Assembly: GCA_016208255.1 (NCBI GenBank)
Contig: JACQYK010000040.1
Location: 1 to 48,151 of the forward strand
Direction of reading: 5' to 3'
Origin: Deltaproteobacteria bacterium
Lineage (GTDB): Bacteria; Desulfobacterota; RBG-13-43-22
Length of the DNA: 48,151 nt
Under the pieces are notes generated by a model. That model was not told the origin of the DNA. It ran no database searches and was given only the letters and a program-made list of their open reading frames with translations. This document shows, in pieces, positions 1 through 7,884 of the stretch; within the stretch, counting starts at the first letter, position 1; each line of letters begins with the position of its first letter. Position numbers and translations under genes: made by a program.

Positions 1-2
1 TG

Positions 3-1001
3 GCGCACACCATCGTACTTAATGAAGAACTTGCCAAGAGAAAATTGGCCCTGCCCATCGTCATGGATTGGACGACACTGGCAGCTCCGGCCATTATGGC
101 CTGTGCAACCGAGGAGCAAAGGAAACGGTATTTGCCACCCATGCTCAGGGGGGAGGCATTGACTTGGCAGCTCATGACCGAACCGGACACCGGTACGGAC
201 GTTGCCAGCCAGAAAACCAAAGCCCTTCGCCACGTTCGAGATAATGACCATTTCATCATTAATGGCCAGAAGACGTTCGTTGGAGGGCTTTTCCCGCCGC
301 CGGAACAGTTCTATCTTTTGTCGTGCAGTGACACGAAAGCCCCCCGGCATAAAAACCTTTCCAGCTTTATCATGCCAGCCAATCTGCCGGGCATTACCAT
401 TCACTCCCTCGATCTTTTCCCCCTCAGCACCTTTGGGGCCGTCTGCGGTCCGTCGGGGGCTGTTTCGGAGGCGGTTAAGAACACGGTCTTCTTTGATGAT
501 GTAAGAATCCACGAGTCCTGCCTGATCGGACAGGAGGGCGATGGGTGGAAAGTGACCACCGCAACCTTCGCGGTGGAACATGGCGGCGGCGGGCTTGGCA
601 GGATACCCCGAAATTACATCGCCCAAGGTTTCCTTGGGCATTGCAAAAACGATCCGAAAATCGCCAGGCGTTTAAAAGAGAACCCCCACCTTCTGGACAG
701 TGTGGTGAACATCTACATCTTTTCCCAGGTGGAGCGGTTGCTTGCCCTGCGAGACGGCGCCGGGAAAGGAGGCGCCTTCGGAGGGCCCCAAGCGATGTTG
801 TATCAAAAACTGGGCGGTGCCCGGTTTATCAACGACATGGCTGCTGTCCTCGGCCCCTATGCTTTCGCCGACGATGACCAATGGATTATGGATGAGGGAC
901 TTTTTGAAGTCGGTCAACGCTGCGGGATATGTCTCGCCCCAGGGGGTACGCCGGAAGCCATGAAGATCATCATATCTCGTGCCCTTGGGATTGGGCGATA
1001 G
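3..1001 (+). CDS. Acyl-CoA dehydrogenase, 5' end cut by window edge
   Basis: The frame is open from base 3, so the start codon lies before the window; 332 codons are visible against about 390 for the family. Acyl-CoA dehydrogenases form the 2,3 double bond of an acyl-CoA and pass electrons to ETF. Family features seen: a segment around LTWQLMTEPDTGTD and NGQKTFVGG that matches the middle beta-domain region (T-E-P-x-x-G-x-D, then N-G-x-K), and a C-terminal helical part. The C-terminal part is less typical and lacks the usual RxQFG motif. The stop is 38 bases before a second acyl-CoA dehydrogenase, so the two are probably co-transcribed and may act as a heteromeric pair. Family is secure; substrate cannot be read. 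Confidence 0.9.
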   Translation, partial: AHTIVLNEELAKRKLALPIVMDWTTLAAPAIMACATEEQRKRYLPPMLRGEALTWQLMTEPDTGTDVASQKTKALRHVRDNDHFIINGQKTFVGGLFPPPEQFYLLSCSDTKAPRHKNLSSFIMPANLPGITIHSLDLFPLSTFGAVCGPSGAVSEAVKNTVFFDDVRIHESCLIGQEGDGWKVTTATFAVEHGGGGLGRIPRNYIAQGFLGHCKNDPKIARRLKENPHLLDSVVNIYIFSQVERLLALRDGAGKGGAFGGPQAMLYQKLGGARFINDMAAVLGPYAFADDDQWIMDEGLFEVGQRCGICLAPGGTPEAMKIIISRALGIGR

Positions 1002-1039
1002 ATAAAAAGGCCCTGAGTGATAATTCAAAGGAGGTAAAT

Positions 1040-2179
1040 ATGGCTCTCAATTTAGATCTTACTGAAACCGAAGAGATACTAAGGAACACAGCCTTGACTT
1101 TTTTACGGCGCGATATGCCCAAGGACCTCCTCCAGTCACTGCTTGAGACCGATACGGGTTATAACGAAAAGATCTGGAAAAAGGCGGTGGACATGGGATG
1201 GCCCGGGATCATCATACCCGAGAAATATGGTGGGACGGATACCCCCCTGACCAGTGCAGGGGTGTTGTTTGAAGCATTGGGAACCGGACCGCTGCCCGGC
1301 CCCTATTTCTCATCCGGAATATTGGGAAGCCTGATAATTTTGGGGTCCGCCAACGAAGTACAAAAAGACCTTCTTCTGCCGGCTTTGGTAGCTGGAGAAC
1401 GGATTGTGGCGCTGGCATTGACCGAACCAGAGTACAGTTGGGAGCCCTCGGCGGTGCAGACCACGGCTAAACTTAAGGACGGCAATTTTGTCATCGATGG
1501 TCTGAAGCTCTTCATCCAGGACGCGGGGGCCGCCACCCACTTTATCGTCGTCGCCAGAACGGGAGAGGGAGCCGATCCCTCGAAGGGACTCTCACTATTC
1601 CTGGTGGACAAGGAGGCACCAGGCGTTTCGGTGAGTCAAGTACCCGGGTTCCTGATTGGCAGGAGTTTCGAGGTGAAACTAAGTTCGGTGAAGATTTCCC
1701 AGTCAGATATGCTCGGCAACAAGGACCAGGGATGGCCGGTACTGGAGCTGGCCATTCAAAAATCCATACCGGTTCTTTGCGCCTACAAAGTGGGCGGCTG
1801 TCAGTCTCTTATTGATATGGCCGTGGAATACAGCCGGGTCAGGGAGCAGTTCGGTCAGCCCATTGGCCGTTTTCAAAGGGTTCAGGATCATATCATTGAT
1901 ATGGTCCACCATACGGAGGCGGCCCGCTGGGCTACCTATGAGGCCCTCTGGAAGCTGGACACCCAGAGGCCCGCGGCAGAGAGCGTTCATCTGGCGAAGG
2001 TCTTGGCAAGCCATGGTTACTGGGAAGTGGTTACGCTGGCGCATCAAGTATTCAGCGGTATCAGCTACTCCAAAGAACACTCGGCAAGCTATCATACACG
2101 CACCTCCCGTTCCCTCTATAGCTTCCTGGGTGAGCCGGCCTATCACAGGCAGAAACTGGCCCGGCTTTTAACGACATGA
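1040..2179 (+). CDS. Acyl-CoA dehydrogenase
   Basis: 379 residues, normal family length. ATG 1040 is chosen because a strong AAAGGAGGT ribosome site sits just before it; the frame stays open further upstream without support. The N-terminal helical domain carries GWPGIIIPEKYGG. The C-terminal domain has the family signature RVREQFGQPIGRFQRVQDHI near residues 268-286. Likely role: FAD-dependent alpha,beta-desaturation of an acyl-CoA, with electrons passed to EtfAB (an EtfBA pair lies at 13084-14895). It follows the first acyl-CoA dehydrogenase directly. Such tandem pairs occur in aromatic, alicyclic and steroid-type acyl-CoA degradation as well as in beta-oxidation, so the substrate is open. 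The 3' end abuts a decayed gene on the other strand. Confidence 0.93.
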   Translation: MALNLDLTETEEILRNTALTFLRRDMPKDLLQSLLETDTGYNEKIWKKAVDMGWPGIIIPEKYGGTDTPLTSAGVLFEALGTGPLPGPYFSSGILGSLIILGSANEVQKDLLLPALVAGERIVALALTEPEYSWEPSAVQTTAKLKDGNFVIDGLKLFIQDAGAATHFIVVARTGEGADPSKGLSLFLVDKEAPGVSVSQVPGFLIGRSFEVKLSSVKISQSDMLGNKDQGWPVLELAIQKSIPVLCAYKVGGCQSLIDMAVEYSRVREQFGQPIGRFQRVQDHIIDMVHHTEAARWATYEALWKLDTQRPAAESVHLAKVLASHGYWEVVTLAHQVFSGISYSKEHSASYHTRTSRSLYSFLGEPAYHRQKLARLLTT

Positions 2180-2640
2180 ATATCTCTCGGCAGATGGCCG
2201 TAACGGGTTTACCCAAAATAAATCGCTTCACCACCCGATGGGTAGTACTCTGTCAGACATCTTTCGGTTGCCCCCACGAAGGAATGCTGATGCCCAGTTT
2301 GCGGAACACTCCTAAATCTCTCCGGATGGTACCGAACAGTTCAGATAACGGAAGGCCAAATCCTCCTAGGTTAAAAGAACCTCCTGGTCATAGGCTTCCT
2401 GGGTCATCCGAGCCAATCGAAATCGTCTTACGGCGGATACCACTTGATCATCCGGAGGATTGAACCGAACCGTATAGTCCTCTTCCCCGGCGGACAGAGT
2501 GAGGGGAGCCTTCAATAGCAGTAGGTGACATCGTTTAAATTTGGGTAGAGGAGAAATTTGTGGGAAATCCTAACTCTTCTTTCTGAAGTAATGGGACCGA
2601 TCCCTGGTTATCCACAGAGCTCCCCCCCCTCACTCAGCCT
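2165..2640 (-). pseudogene. Decayed DUF1670-family gene
   Basis: Read on the minus strand, pieces of one protein appear in order but in changing frames: RFRLARMTQEAYDQEVLLT, then an in-frame TAG where Gln is expected, then EDLAFRYLNCSV, a frame change, TIRRDLGVFRKLGISIP, and finally THRVVKRFILGKPVTAICRE. This order (LTxEDLA, TIRRDL, a G-x2-KD region, THRV) is what I recall for DUF1670 proteins, which carry an HTH-like region and are often linked to transposition. At least one nonsense change and two frameshifts make it non-functional. The recognisable end runs into the 3' end of the acyl-CoA dehydrogenase gene. Family assignment is from memory of the pattern. Confidence 0.5.
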
Positions 2641-2689
2641 ATATTGTTGCTCAAACCGTAAGGACAACCTTGGGTTTAGTAATCAGCCA

Positions 2690-2975
2690 GGGTCAAAAGT
2701 ATAAACCCCCGTACACTCTCGATGATATGGCTGTTGATACTGTGGGTTTAATGGATGCCCTTGATATTAAAAAGGCCCATATCCATGGAGCAGCATGGGA
2801 GCTCCAATTACTCAGATAATTGACTTTAGACACCCTTCGAGAGTTCTAAGTCTCATTCCAATAGCTGGCAGCACAGGAGATCCTGGTCTTCCCCACCCAA
2901 GCCAGAGGTCATGCCGTTAATTTTGACACCAGCTCCTTCTGGGAGAGATGCTTCTATTGAATGTCTTGCAATGAT
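2690..2975 (+). pseudogene. Alpha/beta-hydrolase remnant, decayed relative of the gene at 27415
   Basis: The first frame reads YTLDDMAVDTVGLMDALDIKKAHIHG, closely matching YSLDDMADDAIGLLDALEIKKAHIFG of the intact hydrolase at 27415-28308. After a frameshift next to the nucleophile elbow it continues SMGAPITQII and HPSRVLSLIP. A second frameshift leads to PKPEVMPLILTPAPSGRDASIE, matching PEAMEVLLSPAPEEREAFIE of the intact copy. Both ends of the gene are missing. It is therefore a clear pseudogene of the same subfamily, either a decayed duplicate or a laterally acquired fragment. It sits directly upstream of the TetR control region. Confidence 0.85.
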
Positions 2976-2980
2976 GATAA

Positions 2981-3010
2981 CGGATTTTATAATATATATT
3001 ATGCAAGCAA
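2981..3010 (+). repeat. Upstream copy of the tetR promoter/operator module
   Basis: These 30 bases match 3058-3087 at 27 of 30 positions, in direct orientation with starts 77 bases apart. The copy contains TATAAT (2988-2993), with TTGCAA 16 bases upstream as a possible -35, and runs into an imperfect palindrome (3005-3020) that resembles the perfect one at 3082-3097. It looks like a second, weaker promoter-operator. Confidence 0.65.
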
Positions 3011-3050
3011 CTGGTTGATTCTATGCTGAAAATTTTTTTTAAAAAAAAGC

Positions 3051-3079
3051 TTGACAACGAATTTTATAATGTCTATTAT
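3051..3079 (+). promoter_or_regulatory. Sigma-70 type promoter of the TetR/AOR operon
   Basis: TTGACA (3051-3056), a 17-base spacer and TATTAT (3074-3079) form a near-consensus promoter. The ATG of the regulator gene follows 33 bases downstream of the -10 box. The same hexamers and spacing drive the toxin-antitoxin pair at 16198. Confidence 0.75.
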
Positions 3080-3081
3080 GC

Positions 3082-3097
3082 AAGCAAGTACTTGCTT
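3082..3097. promoter_or_regulatory. Probable TetR-family operator palindrome
   Basis: AAGCAAGTACTTGCTT is a perfect 16-base palindrome starting two bases after the -10 box, where a bound repressor would block transcription start. A degenerate copy lies at 3005-3020. Size and position fit autoregulation by the TetR-type protein encoded next. Confidence 0.75.
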
Positions 3098-3112
3098 TAA
3101 TAAAGGAGTGAC

Positions 3113-3745
3113 ATGGTTAAAAAACCTCAAAAATTAAATCCTGTTAACCGCACCCGGGAAAGGTTAGGTAATACTCAGGAGCATATTATAGAAACTGCGG
3201 CTAAAAAAAAAAAAAAAAATGGCTATGCCCGAACCACTACCCGTCTCCTCGCAGCGGCTGCTGGTGTTAATGAAGTTACATTATTTCGTCGTTTTGGTAC
3301 CAAGGAGAATCTTTTCTCAGCTGTTATTAAGAAATATGGAGGTACTGCCGTAGCCAATGAGATTGAAGCACAGTTTACTGGAAACTACCATGAAGATATG
3401 CTTATGGTCGGCAAAGAGTTTATGAAGGTTATGTTTGAACGAAAAAATGCACTTCAACTAATGCTTTTCGAGGCCAATCACTTTTCCAATGTTAAAAAAG
3501 TGATGGCGCAGAACCCACGTCAACTGCGCCGGATGCTTGCCCGTTATTTTCAGATGCAGATTGATAAAAAAGTTGTTCGCCCCTTGCATCCTGAAGCCAT
3601 GGCCCAGGCCTTCATTGGGATGTTTTTCACTTACATTATTTCATTTGGGATGCTTGAAGATCCTATTGAACCTGAAATTCAGACAGAGGAGCTGATAACT
3701 CTGTTTGTCGAAATTTTTATAAAAGGAACCATCAATCAAGATTAG
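3113..3745 (+). CDS. TetR/AcrR-family transcriptional regulator with a poly-lysine tract
   Basis: 210 residues; the start ATG follows an AAAGGAG ribosome site. The N-terminal DNA-binding domain is recognisable from NGYARTTTRLLAAAAGVNEVTLFRRFGTKENLF (helix-turn-helix about residues 42-68). The C-terminal part is a helical ligand and dimer domain. Oddity: bases 3203-3219 are 17 consecutive A, encoding Lys31-Lys35 exactly where the family has hydrophobic residues (AAxLFAExGY). The length of that segment is normal, only its composition is strange. It most likely represses its own promoter and the AOR operon 14 bases downstream. The inducer is unknown, probably an aromatic or acyl compound given the neighbours. 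Confidence 0.85.
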   Translation: MVKKPQKLNPVNRTRERLGNTQEHIIETAAKKKKKNGYARTTTRLLAAAAGVNEVTLFRRFGTKENLFSAVIKKYGGTAVANEIEAQFTGNYHEDMLMVGKEFMKVMFERKNALQLMLFEANHFSNVKKVMAQNPRQLRRMLARYFQMQIDKKVVRPLHPEAMAQAFIGMFFTYIISFGMLEDPIEPEIQTEELITLFVEIFIKGTINQD

Positions 3746-3759
3746 GGTGGAGAACCAGA

Positions 3760-5625
3760 ATGTTTGGCTGCCAGGGAAAAGTTTTAAGGGTTAACCTGTC
3801 TGACGGCAGGATTTCAGAAGAGGAACTTTCCGAGATTTTGGTACTGAAGTTTTTGGGTGGTGCTGGTTTGGCAACCAAATATCTTTGGGATAGCGTCCCG
3901 AGGGGAGCGGACCCGCTAGGCGCTGAAAATGCGCTCATTTTCATGACTGGAGCACTAACCGGTGCTGCCGCTCCTAGCACTGGAAGGTATAGTGTAGTAT
4001 TCAAATCCCCTCTGACTGGCATTTGGGCTCAAGCAAACTCAGCCGGACACTGGGGAGTAGACCTTAAGAGAACAGGTTTTGATGGAGTTATCATCCAGGG
4101 CATCTCACCAAAGCCTGTTTATCTTATAGTTACAGATGGCAAGGCTGAACTCAGGGATGCGAGTCATCTCTGGGGTAAGAGTGTTTCCGAAACTACGCAG
4201 ACAATAAAAGCAGAGCGGGGAGAGAAGTTTAACGTTGCCTGTATCGGTATAGCTGGAGAAAATCAGGTCAGATACGCCTCCATTATGAATGACCTACACC
4301 GTGCTGCAGGTAGATGTGGTGGTGGTACAGTAATGGGTTCAAAACGACTGAAGGCCATCACCGTGATTGGAACAAAGCCGGTCAATATCGCCAACCCCAG
4401 CGCTTTCAAAGAAGCAGCTAAGAGGCAGTTTAAGCACCTTAATGATCATATGCTAAAAATAGGTTTAGAAGCATTCGGCACCAATTTAGTTCTTGACTTG
4501 GTCAATGTTCGAGGAGGATTCCCAACTAGAAACTGGCAAACTGGCATGTTCCCGGAGGTAGATGAAATAAATGCTATCGCTCTTCGAGAGAAGGTGCTTG
4601 TCGATAAGAAAACCTGCTTCTCCTGTCCCATTCGTTGCGGCCGAGCTAGTGAAATCAGAAGGGGAGCCTATAAGGGTAAAAGAGGAGAAGGGCCAGAATT
4701 CGAAACAGTTGGTGCCTTTGGTGGCATGTGTGGCATCAGTGACCTGGAAGCGATTACCATGGCTAATTACCTGTGTAATGATTATGGGCTTGACACCATT
4801 TCTACGGGAAGCACGATAGCTTTTGCTATGGAATGCTATGAGAAGGGGATACTGGCCAAATCAGACACCGAGGGTTTGGAACTCAAGTTTGGAGACCCCA
4901 ATATCATGATAGAGCTGGTGCATAAGATAGCTAAAAGAGAAGGCATTGGAGATCTATTGGCTGAAGGGGTAAGGCGGGTTTCAGAGAAATTGGGCAAGGG
5001 TACGGATAGATTCGCTATGCATGTTAAGGGATTAGAGCTTCCGGCCTATGACAGCAGAGCCGTCAAGCTAACGGGGTTAACATTTGCTACTGCCAATAGA
5101 GGTGGTGACCATATTACCGGCTATGTGCAAGGTCCGACCTACCTCGATGTCCCTTTCCTTGTTGTCGAAGAAAGTATGATTGAAGATCCACTGGTAGAAA
5201 ATGTAAAAGAGGTTAAGATTGCCAAAGACATGGAAGACGCGCTGACGGTTTTTGATTGTGCCGGCGCATGCAAGTTTATGGGGATGTGCCTGGCAACAGA
5301 AGAGTGGATAGATTTGATAAAGTTCGGCTTGGGCTGGGACGATTTCAGCGTGACTGATTTTCGCACCATTGGCGAAAGGGTTATTAACCTGGCTAGGGTA
5401 TTCAGTGTGAGGGAAGGCCTGACTGGAGCTGATGATACATTACCAAAACGACTTCTGGAGGAGCCACTTCCTGAAGGCCCGGCTAAAGGCCACGTGAATA
5501 ACTTAGCACCGCTTCTGGATGCTTATTACCTGCTGCGGGGATGGGACAAGAAAACTGGCAAGCCAACGCGGGGGAAACTCAGAGAACTAGGATTGGAAGA
5601 GGTTATCCCGCTCATCTGGGATTAG
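3760..5625 (+). CDS. Tungsten-dependent aldehyde:ferredoxin oxidoreductase
   Basis: 621 residues, typical of the AOR family (about 600-630). The N-terminus MFGCQGKVLRVNLSDG and the block TGALTGAAAPSTGRYSVVFKSPLTG belong to the pterin-binding N-terminal domain. The [4Fe-4S] ligands appear as C286-x2-C289-x3-C293 (CFSCPIRC), with the distal Cys in DCAGACKF (C500/C504). The enzyme oxidises aldehydes to carboxylic acids, or runs in reverse, using a tungstopterin cofactor and ferredoxin in the cytoplasm. It follows the regulator by 14 bases and precedes an acyl-CoA ligase by 29 bases, consistent with aldehyde to acid to acyl-CoA. Substrate is not evident. Confidence 0.95.
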   Translation: MFGCQGKVLRVNLSDGRISEEELSEILVLKFLGGAGLATKYLWDSVPRGADPLGAENALIFMTGALTGAAAPSTGRYSVVFKSPLTGIWAQANSAGHWGVDLKRTGFDGVIIQGISPKPVYLIVTDGKAELRDASHLWGKSVSETTQTIKAERGEKFNVACIGIAGENQVRYASIMNDLHRAAGRCGGGTVMGSKRLKAITVIGTKPVNIANPSAFKEAAKRQFKHLNDHMLKIGLEAFGTNLVLDLVNVRGGFPTRNWQTGMFPEVDEINAIALREKVLVDKKTCFSCPIRCGRASEIRRGAYKGKRGEGPEFETVGAFGGMCGISDLEAITMANYLCNDYGLDTISTGSTIAFAMECYEKGILAKSDTEGLELKFGDPNIMIELVHKIAKREGIGDLLAEGVRRVSEKLGKGTDRFAMHVKGLELPAYDSRAVKLTGLTFATANRGGDHITGYVQGPTYLDVPFLVVEESMIEDPLVENVKEVKIAKDMEDALTVFDCAGACKFMGMCLATEEWIDLIKFGLGWDDFSVTDFRTIGERVINLARVFSVREGLTGADDTLPKRLLEEPLPEGPAKGHVNNLAPLLDAYYLLRGWDKKTGKPTRGKLRELGLEEVIPLIWD

Positions 5626-5654
5626 CGATTCAGCCATATATAGAAGGTGTTTCT

Positions 5655-7367
5655 ATGGATAGATTGTCTGATAAGTTTTGGTTAAAGAGTTACAAGCTCG
5701 GCCCCTATAAGCTGCCGGAGACTCTCCAGCCATACCCAAAGGTTCCGCTGTACAAGATTTTGGACAACGCGGCGACTGATTATCCCACCAAGGTTGCTAT
5801 TGACTATGAGGGAAAAGAAATACGTTACCGTGAACTGAAGCTCATGGTAGACAGCCTTGCCAATGCCCTTATAGCTTTAGGGACAAAGAGGGGGAAAAGC
5901 ATAGCCATCCTCCTTCCCAGCTGTCCTCAGTTCATTATAAGCGATTTTGCCATATTAAAAACTGGAGCCTTTACTACTCCCATCAGTCCATTGCATAAAG
6001 CCGACGAGATAGAATACGAACTGAAGCAGTGTCAGGCAGAAACGATAATTTGTCTTGAAGATCACCTGGACCTCGTAAGTTCCATAAAAGGGAAAACAAA
6101 TATTCAGAACGTAATAGTAACATCTGTTAAAGATTACACTGCGGAACAAGGCGGAACGCCAAAAAGGATACCAGGCAGGTACTCGCTGAGGGAGTTGATG
6201 GTCAAAAATGAAGCAGAACCTCCACCATCCGAACCAGACATTGACCCTATGGAAGATCTGGCTTATCTTGCCTTCACTGGAGGTGCCACTGGGGTACCAA
6301 AAGGAGTGATGCTAACCCACTATGCCAGGTATTGTAATCTGATGCAGGGCTTGGCCTGGGTGTATTCTCCCCTAATTGAAAGTATAAAAGGAAAGTCTTC
6401 CCTTATAATACCGCTTCCCCTGTACCATACTTACGCGCACTGGGCATGCCAGGCTTCCATTCATTTGGGATTGCGGATCATTTTGATTCCAGACCCGAGG
6501 GATACTGATACCCTCATCAAACTTATGCAGCAACATCGTCCACTTCTAGTGTGCACCGTTCCTACCCAGCTCATGCGGATGGCAGAGAAAAAGATCGGAA
6601 GGATGCCTGTCATGGTTATGTCAGGTGCCGCACCTCTCCCTAAGCGGGTCGCTGATGCCGTGAGTGCCGAGCTAAAGATGCCGATATCCGAAGGCTATGG
6701 ATTGACCGAAACAGGTCCTCTTACCCATATAAATCTTTCGACATTTTCCAAAATCACGGGATTTGCGCCTTCAGTGAAATTGAGCATTGGAGTTCCAATT
6801 CCCGATACGGAGGTCAAGCTAATTGATCCAGACACGGGAAAGGACGCTGACTTTACCAGGGAAGGCGAACTATACCTTCGTGGTCCGCAAATCATGAAAG
6901 GTTATTGGCCTAATAAAGGCAGCGGCCTGACTAAGGACGGCTGGATTGCCAGTGGCGACATTGCCAGAGTGGATGAGGATGGCTACTTTTATATTGTAGA
7001 CCGAGTCAAAGATATGGCAAATGTTTCGGGGTATAAGGTTTACACGACTACCATTGATGAAGTCTTGTTTACTCACCCGGCTGTTGCCATGGCTGCAGCA
7101 ATAGGAATTCCTGATCCAGAACGGTTGGGAAGCGATCGGATAAAGGTTTTCATTAGATTAAAAGAGGGTCATGAGGGCAAAGTGACTGCTGAGGAGATTA
7201 TTGAGCATTGTCAAGATAGAGTTCCGCCATATGCTGTTCCCAAGTTTATCGAGTTCAGAAAAGATTTGCCTTTGACTGTCAGCGAGAAGCTTTTCAAAAG
7301 GGCATTAAGAGACGAAGAGATTGCAAAGATGAAAAAAGCGGGGTCCTTAAGTGAGCAGCCTTACTAA
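5655..7367 (+). CDS. AMP-forming acyl-CoA ligase (ANL superfamily)
   Basis: 570 residues. ATG 5655 (Met-Asp-Arg-Leu) is preferred; the frame opens earlier but would overlap the AOR gene. ANL motifs in order: phosphate loop TGGATGVPKG near residue 208 (usually TSGTTGxPKG, so the first Ser is Gly here), EGYGLTET near 346, GWIASGDIARVDEDGYFYIVDR with DRVKDM near 448, and a C-terminal VSEKLFKR containing the catalytic Lys. It activates a carboxylic acid with ATP and CoA. Position after AOR suggests it activates the acid that AOR makes. Related to long-chain and aromatic acyl-CoA ligases; the exact substrate is not evident. Confidence 0.93.
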   Translation: MDRLSDKFWLKSYKLGPYKLPETLQPYPKVPLYKILDNAATDYPTKVAIDYEGKEIRYRELKLMVDSLANALIALGTKRGKSIAILLPSCPQFIISDFAILKTGAFTTPISPLHKADEIEYELKQCQAETIICLEDHLDLVSSIKGKTNIQNVIVTSVKDYTAEQGGTPKRIPGRYSLRELMVKNEAEPPPSEPDIDPMEDLAYLAFTGGATGVPKGVMLTHYARYCNLMQGLAWVYSPLIESIKGKSSLIIPLPLYHTYAHWACQASIHLGLRIILIPDPRDTDTLIKLMQQHRPLLVCTVPTQLMRMAEKKIGRMPVMVMSGAAPLPKRVADAVSAELKMPISEGYGLTETGPLTHINLSTFSKITGFAPSVKLSIGVPIPDTEVKLIDPDTGKDADFTREGELYLRGPQIMKGYWPNKGSGLTKDGWIASGDIARVDEDGYFYIVDRVKDMANVSGYKVYTTTIDEVLFTHPAVAMAAAIGIPDPERLGSDRIKVFIRLKEGHEGKVTAEEIIEHCQDRVPPYAVPKFIEFRKDLPLTVSEKLFKRALRDEEIAKMKKAGSLSEQPY

Positions 7368-7401
7368 AGGAATAACACAATCAAGGAAAGAAAATGTGGG
7401 G

Positions 7402-7770
7402 ATGACCGTGAGAAGGATAGTGCACAACGACACGAGCGTTGAAATTTCTGAGCATGACTGGGCTCGACTCCTCAGCATGTTTGATGCTCGCAAAGCTATT
7501 CCTAATATTTTCGGGTACAACTGCATACATGTCGATAACATTTGCGTAGCTCGGAACCATAAGTGCACTCGATGCACTTTGGGCATCATGTTCAAGCGCC
7601 CCAACGGTTGTGTACAGATGTTTACTGAAATGATCGGCAAAGATCTCTGTGAATACCTGTATCTGTTCGATAAGGTAGTCATGTGGAGTGCCTGCTTTGA
7701 TTCAGAGGCCCGAGAAGCGCTTCGCATAGTAAAAGACGTGCTGTCCAAAGCAACAAAGATAAGCAAGTAG
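7402..7770 (+). CDS. Small Cys-containing protein of unknown function
   Basis: 122 residues from ATG 7402. A GTG start at 7351, overlapping the ligase end, would give 139 residues with weaker ribosome-site support. I do not recognise the family. It has several cysteines, including a clustered segment NCIHVDNICVARNHKCTRCTLG (C-x6-C and C-x2-C) that could bind a metal, and no signal peptide or membrane segment. It lies between the ligase and the first FAD oxidase on the same strand, so it probably belongs to the operon. Its cysteines suggest a redox or metal-binding accessory role, which is inference only. Confidence 0.6.
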   Translation: MTVRRIVHNDTSVEISEHDWARLLSMFDARKAIPNIFGYNCIHVDNICVARNHKCTRCTLGIMFKRPNGCVQMFTEMIGKDLCEYLYLFDKVVMWSACFDSEAREALRIVKDVLSKATKISK

Positions 7771-7884
7771 GAACCTGGTTCGCTGGAGCCTAAAGGAGGC
7801 TAACACATTCCAAACAGGAGGCGAGTCGATGCCATGAGAAAAAAGGTTGGTCAACTGATCAATACCCAGAAGAGGAGATAAGAA

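Noticed and set aside
2176..2463. 95-codon plus-strand ORF after the acyl-CoA dehydrogenase
   Set aside because: The minus strand reads as a decayed DUF1670-like gene; the plus frame has no ribosome site or family.
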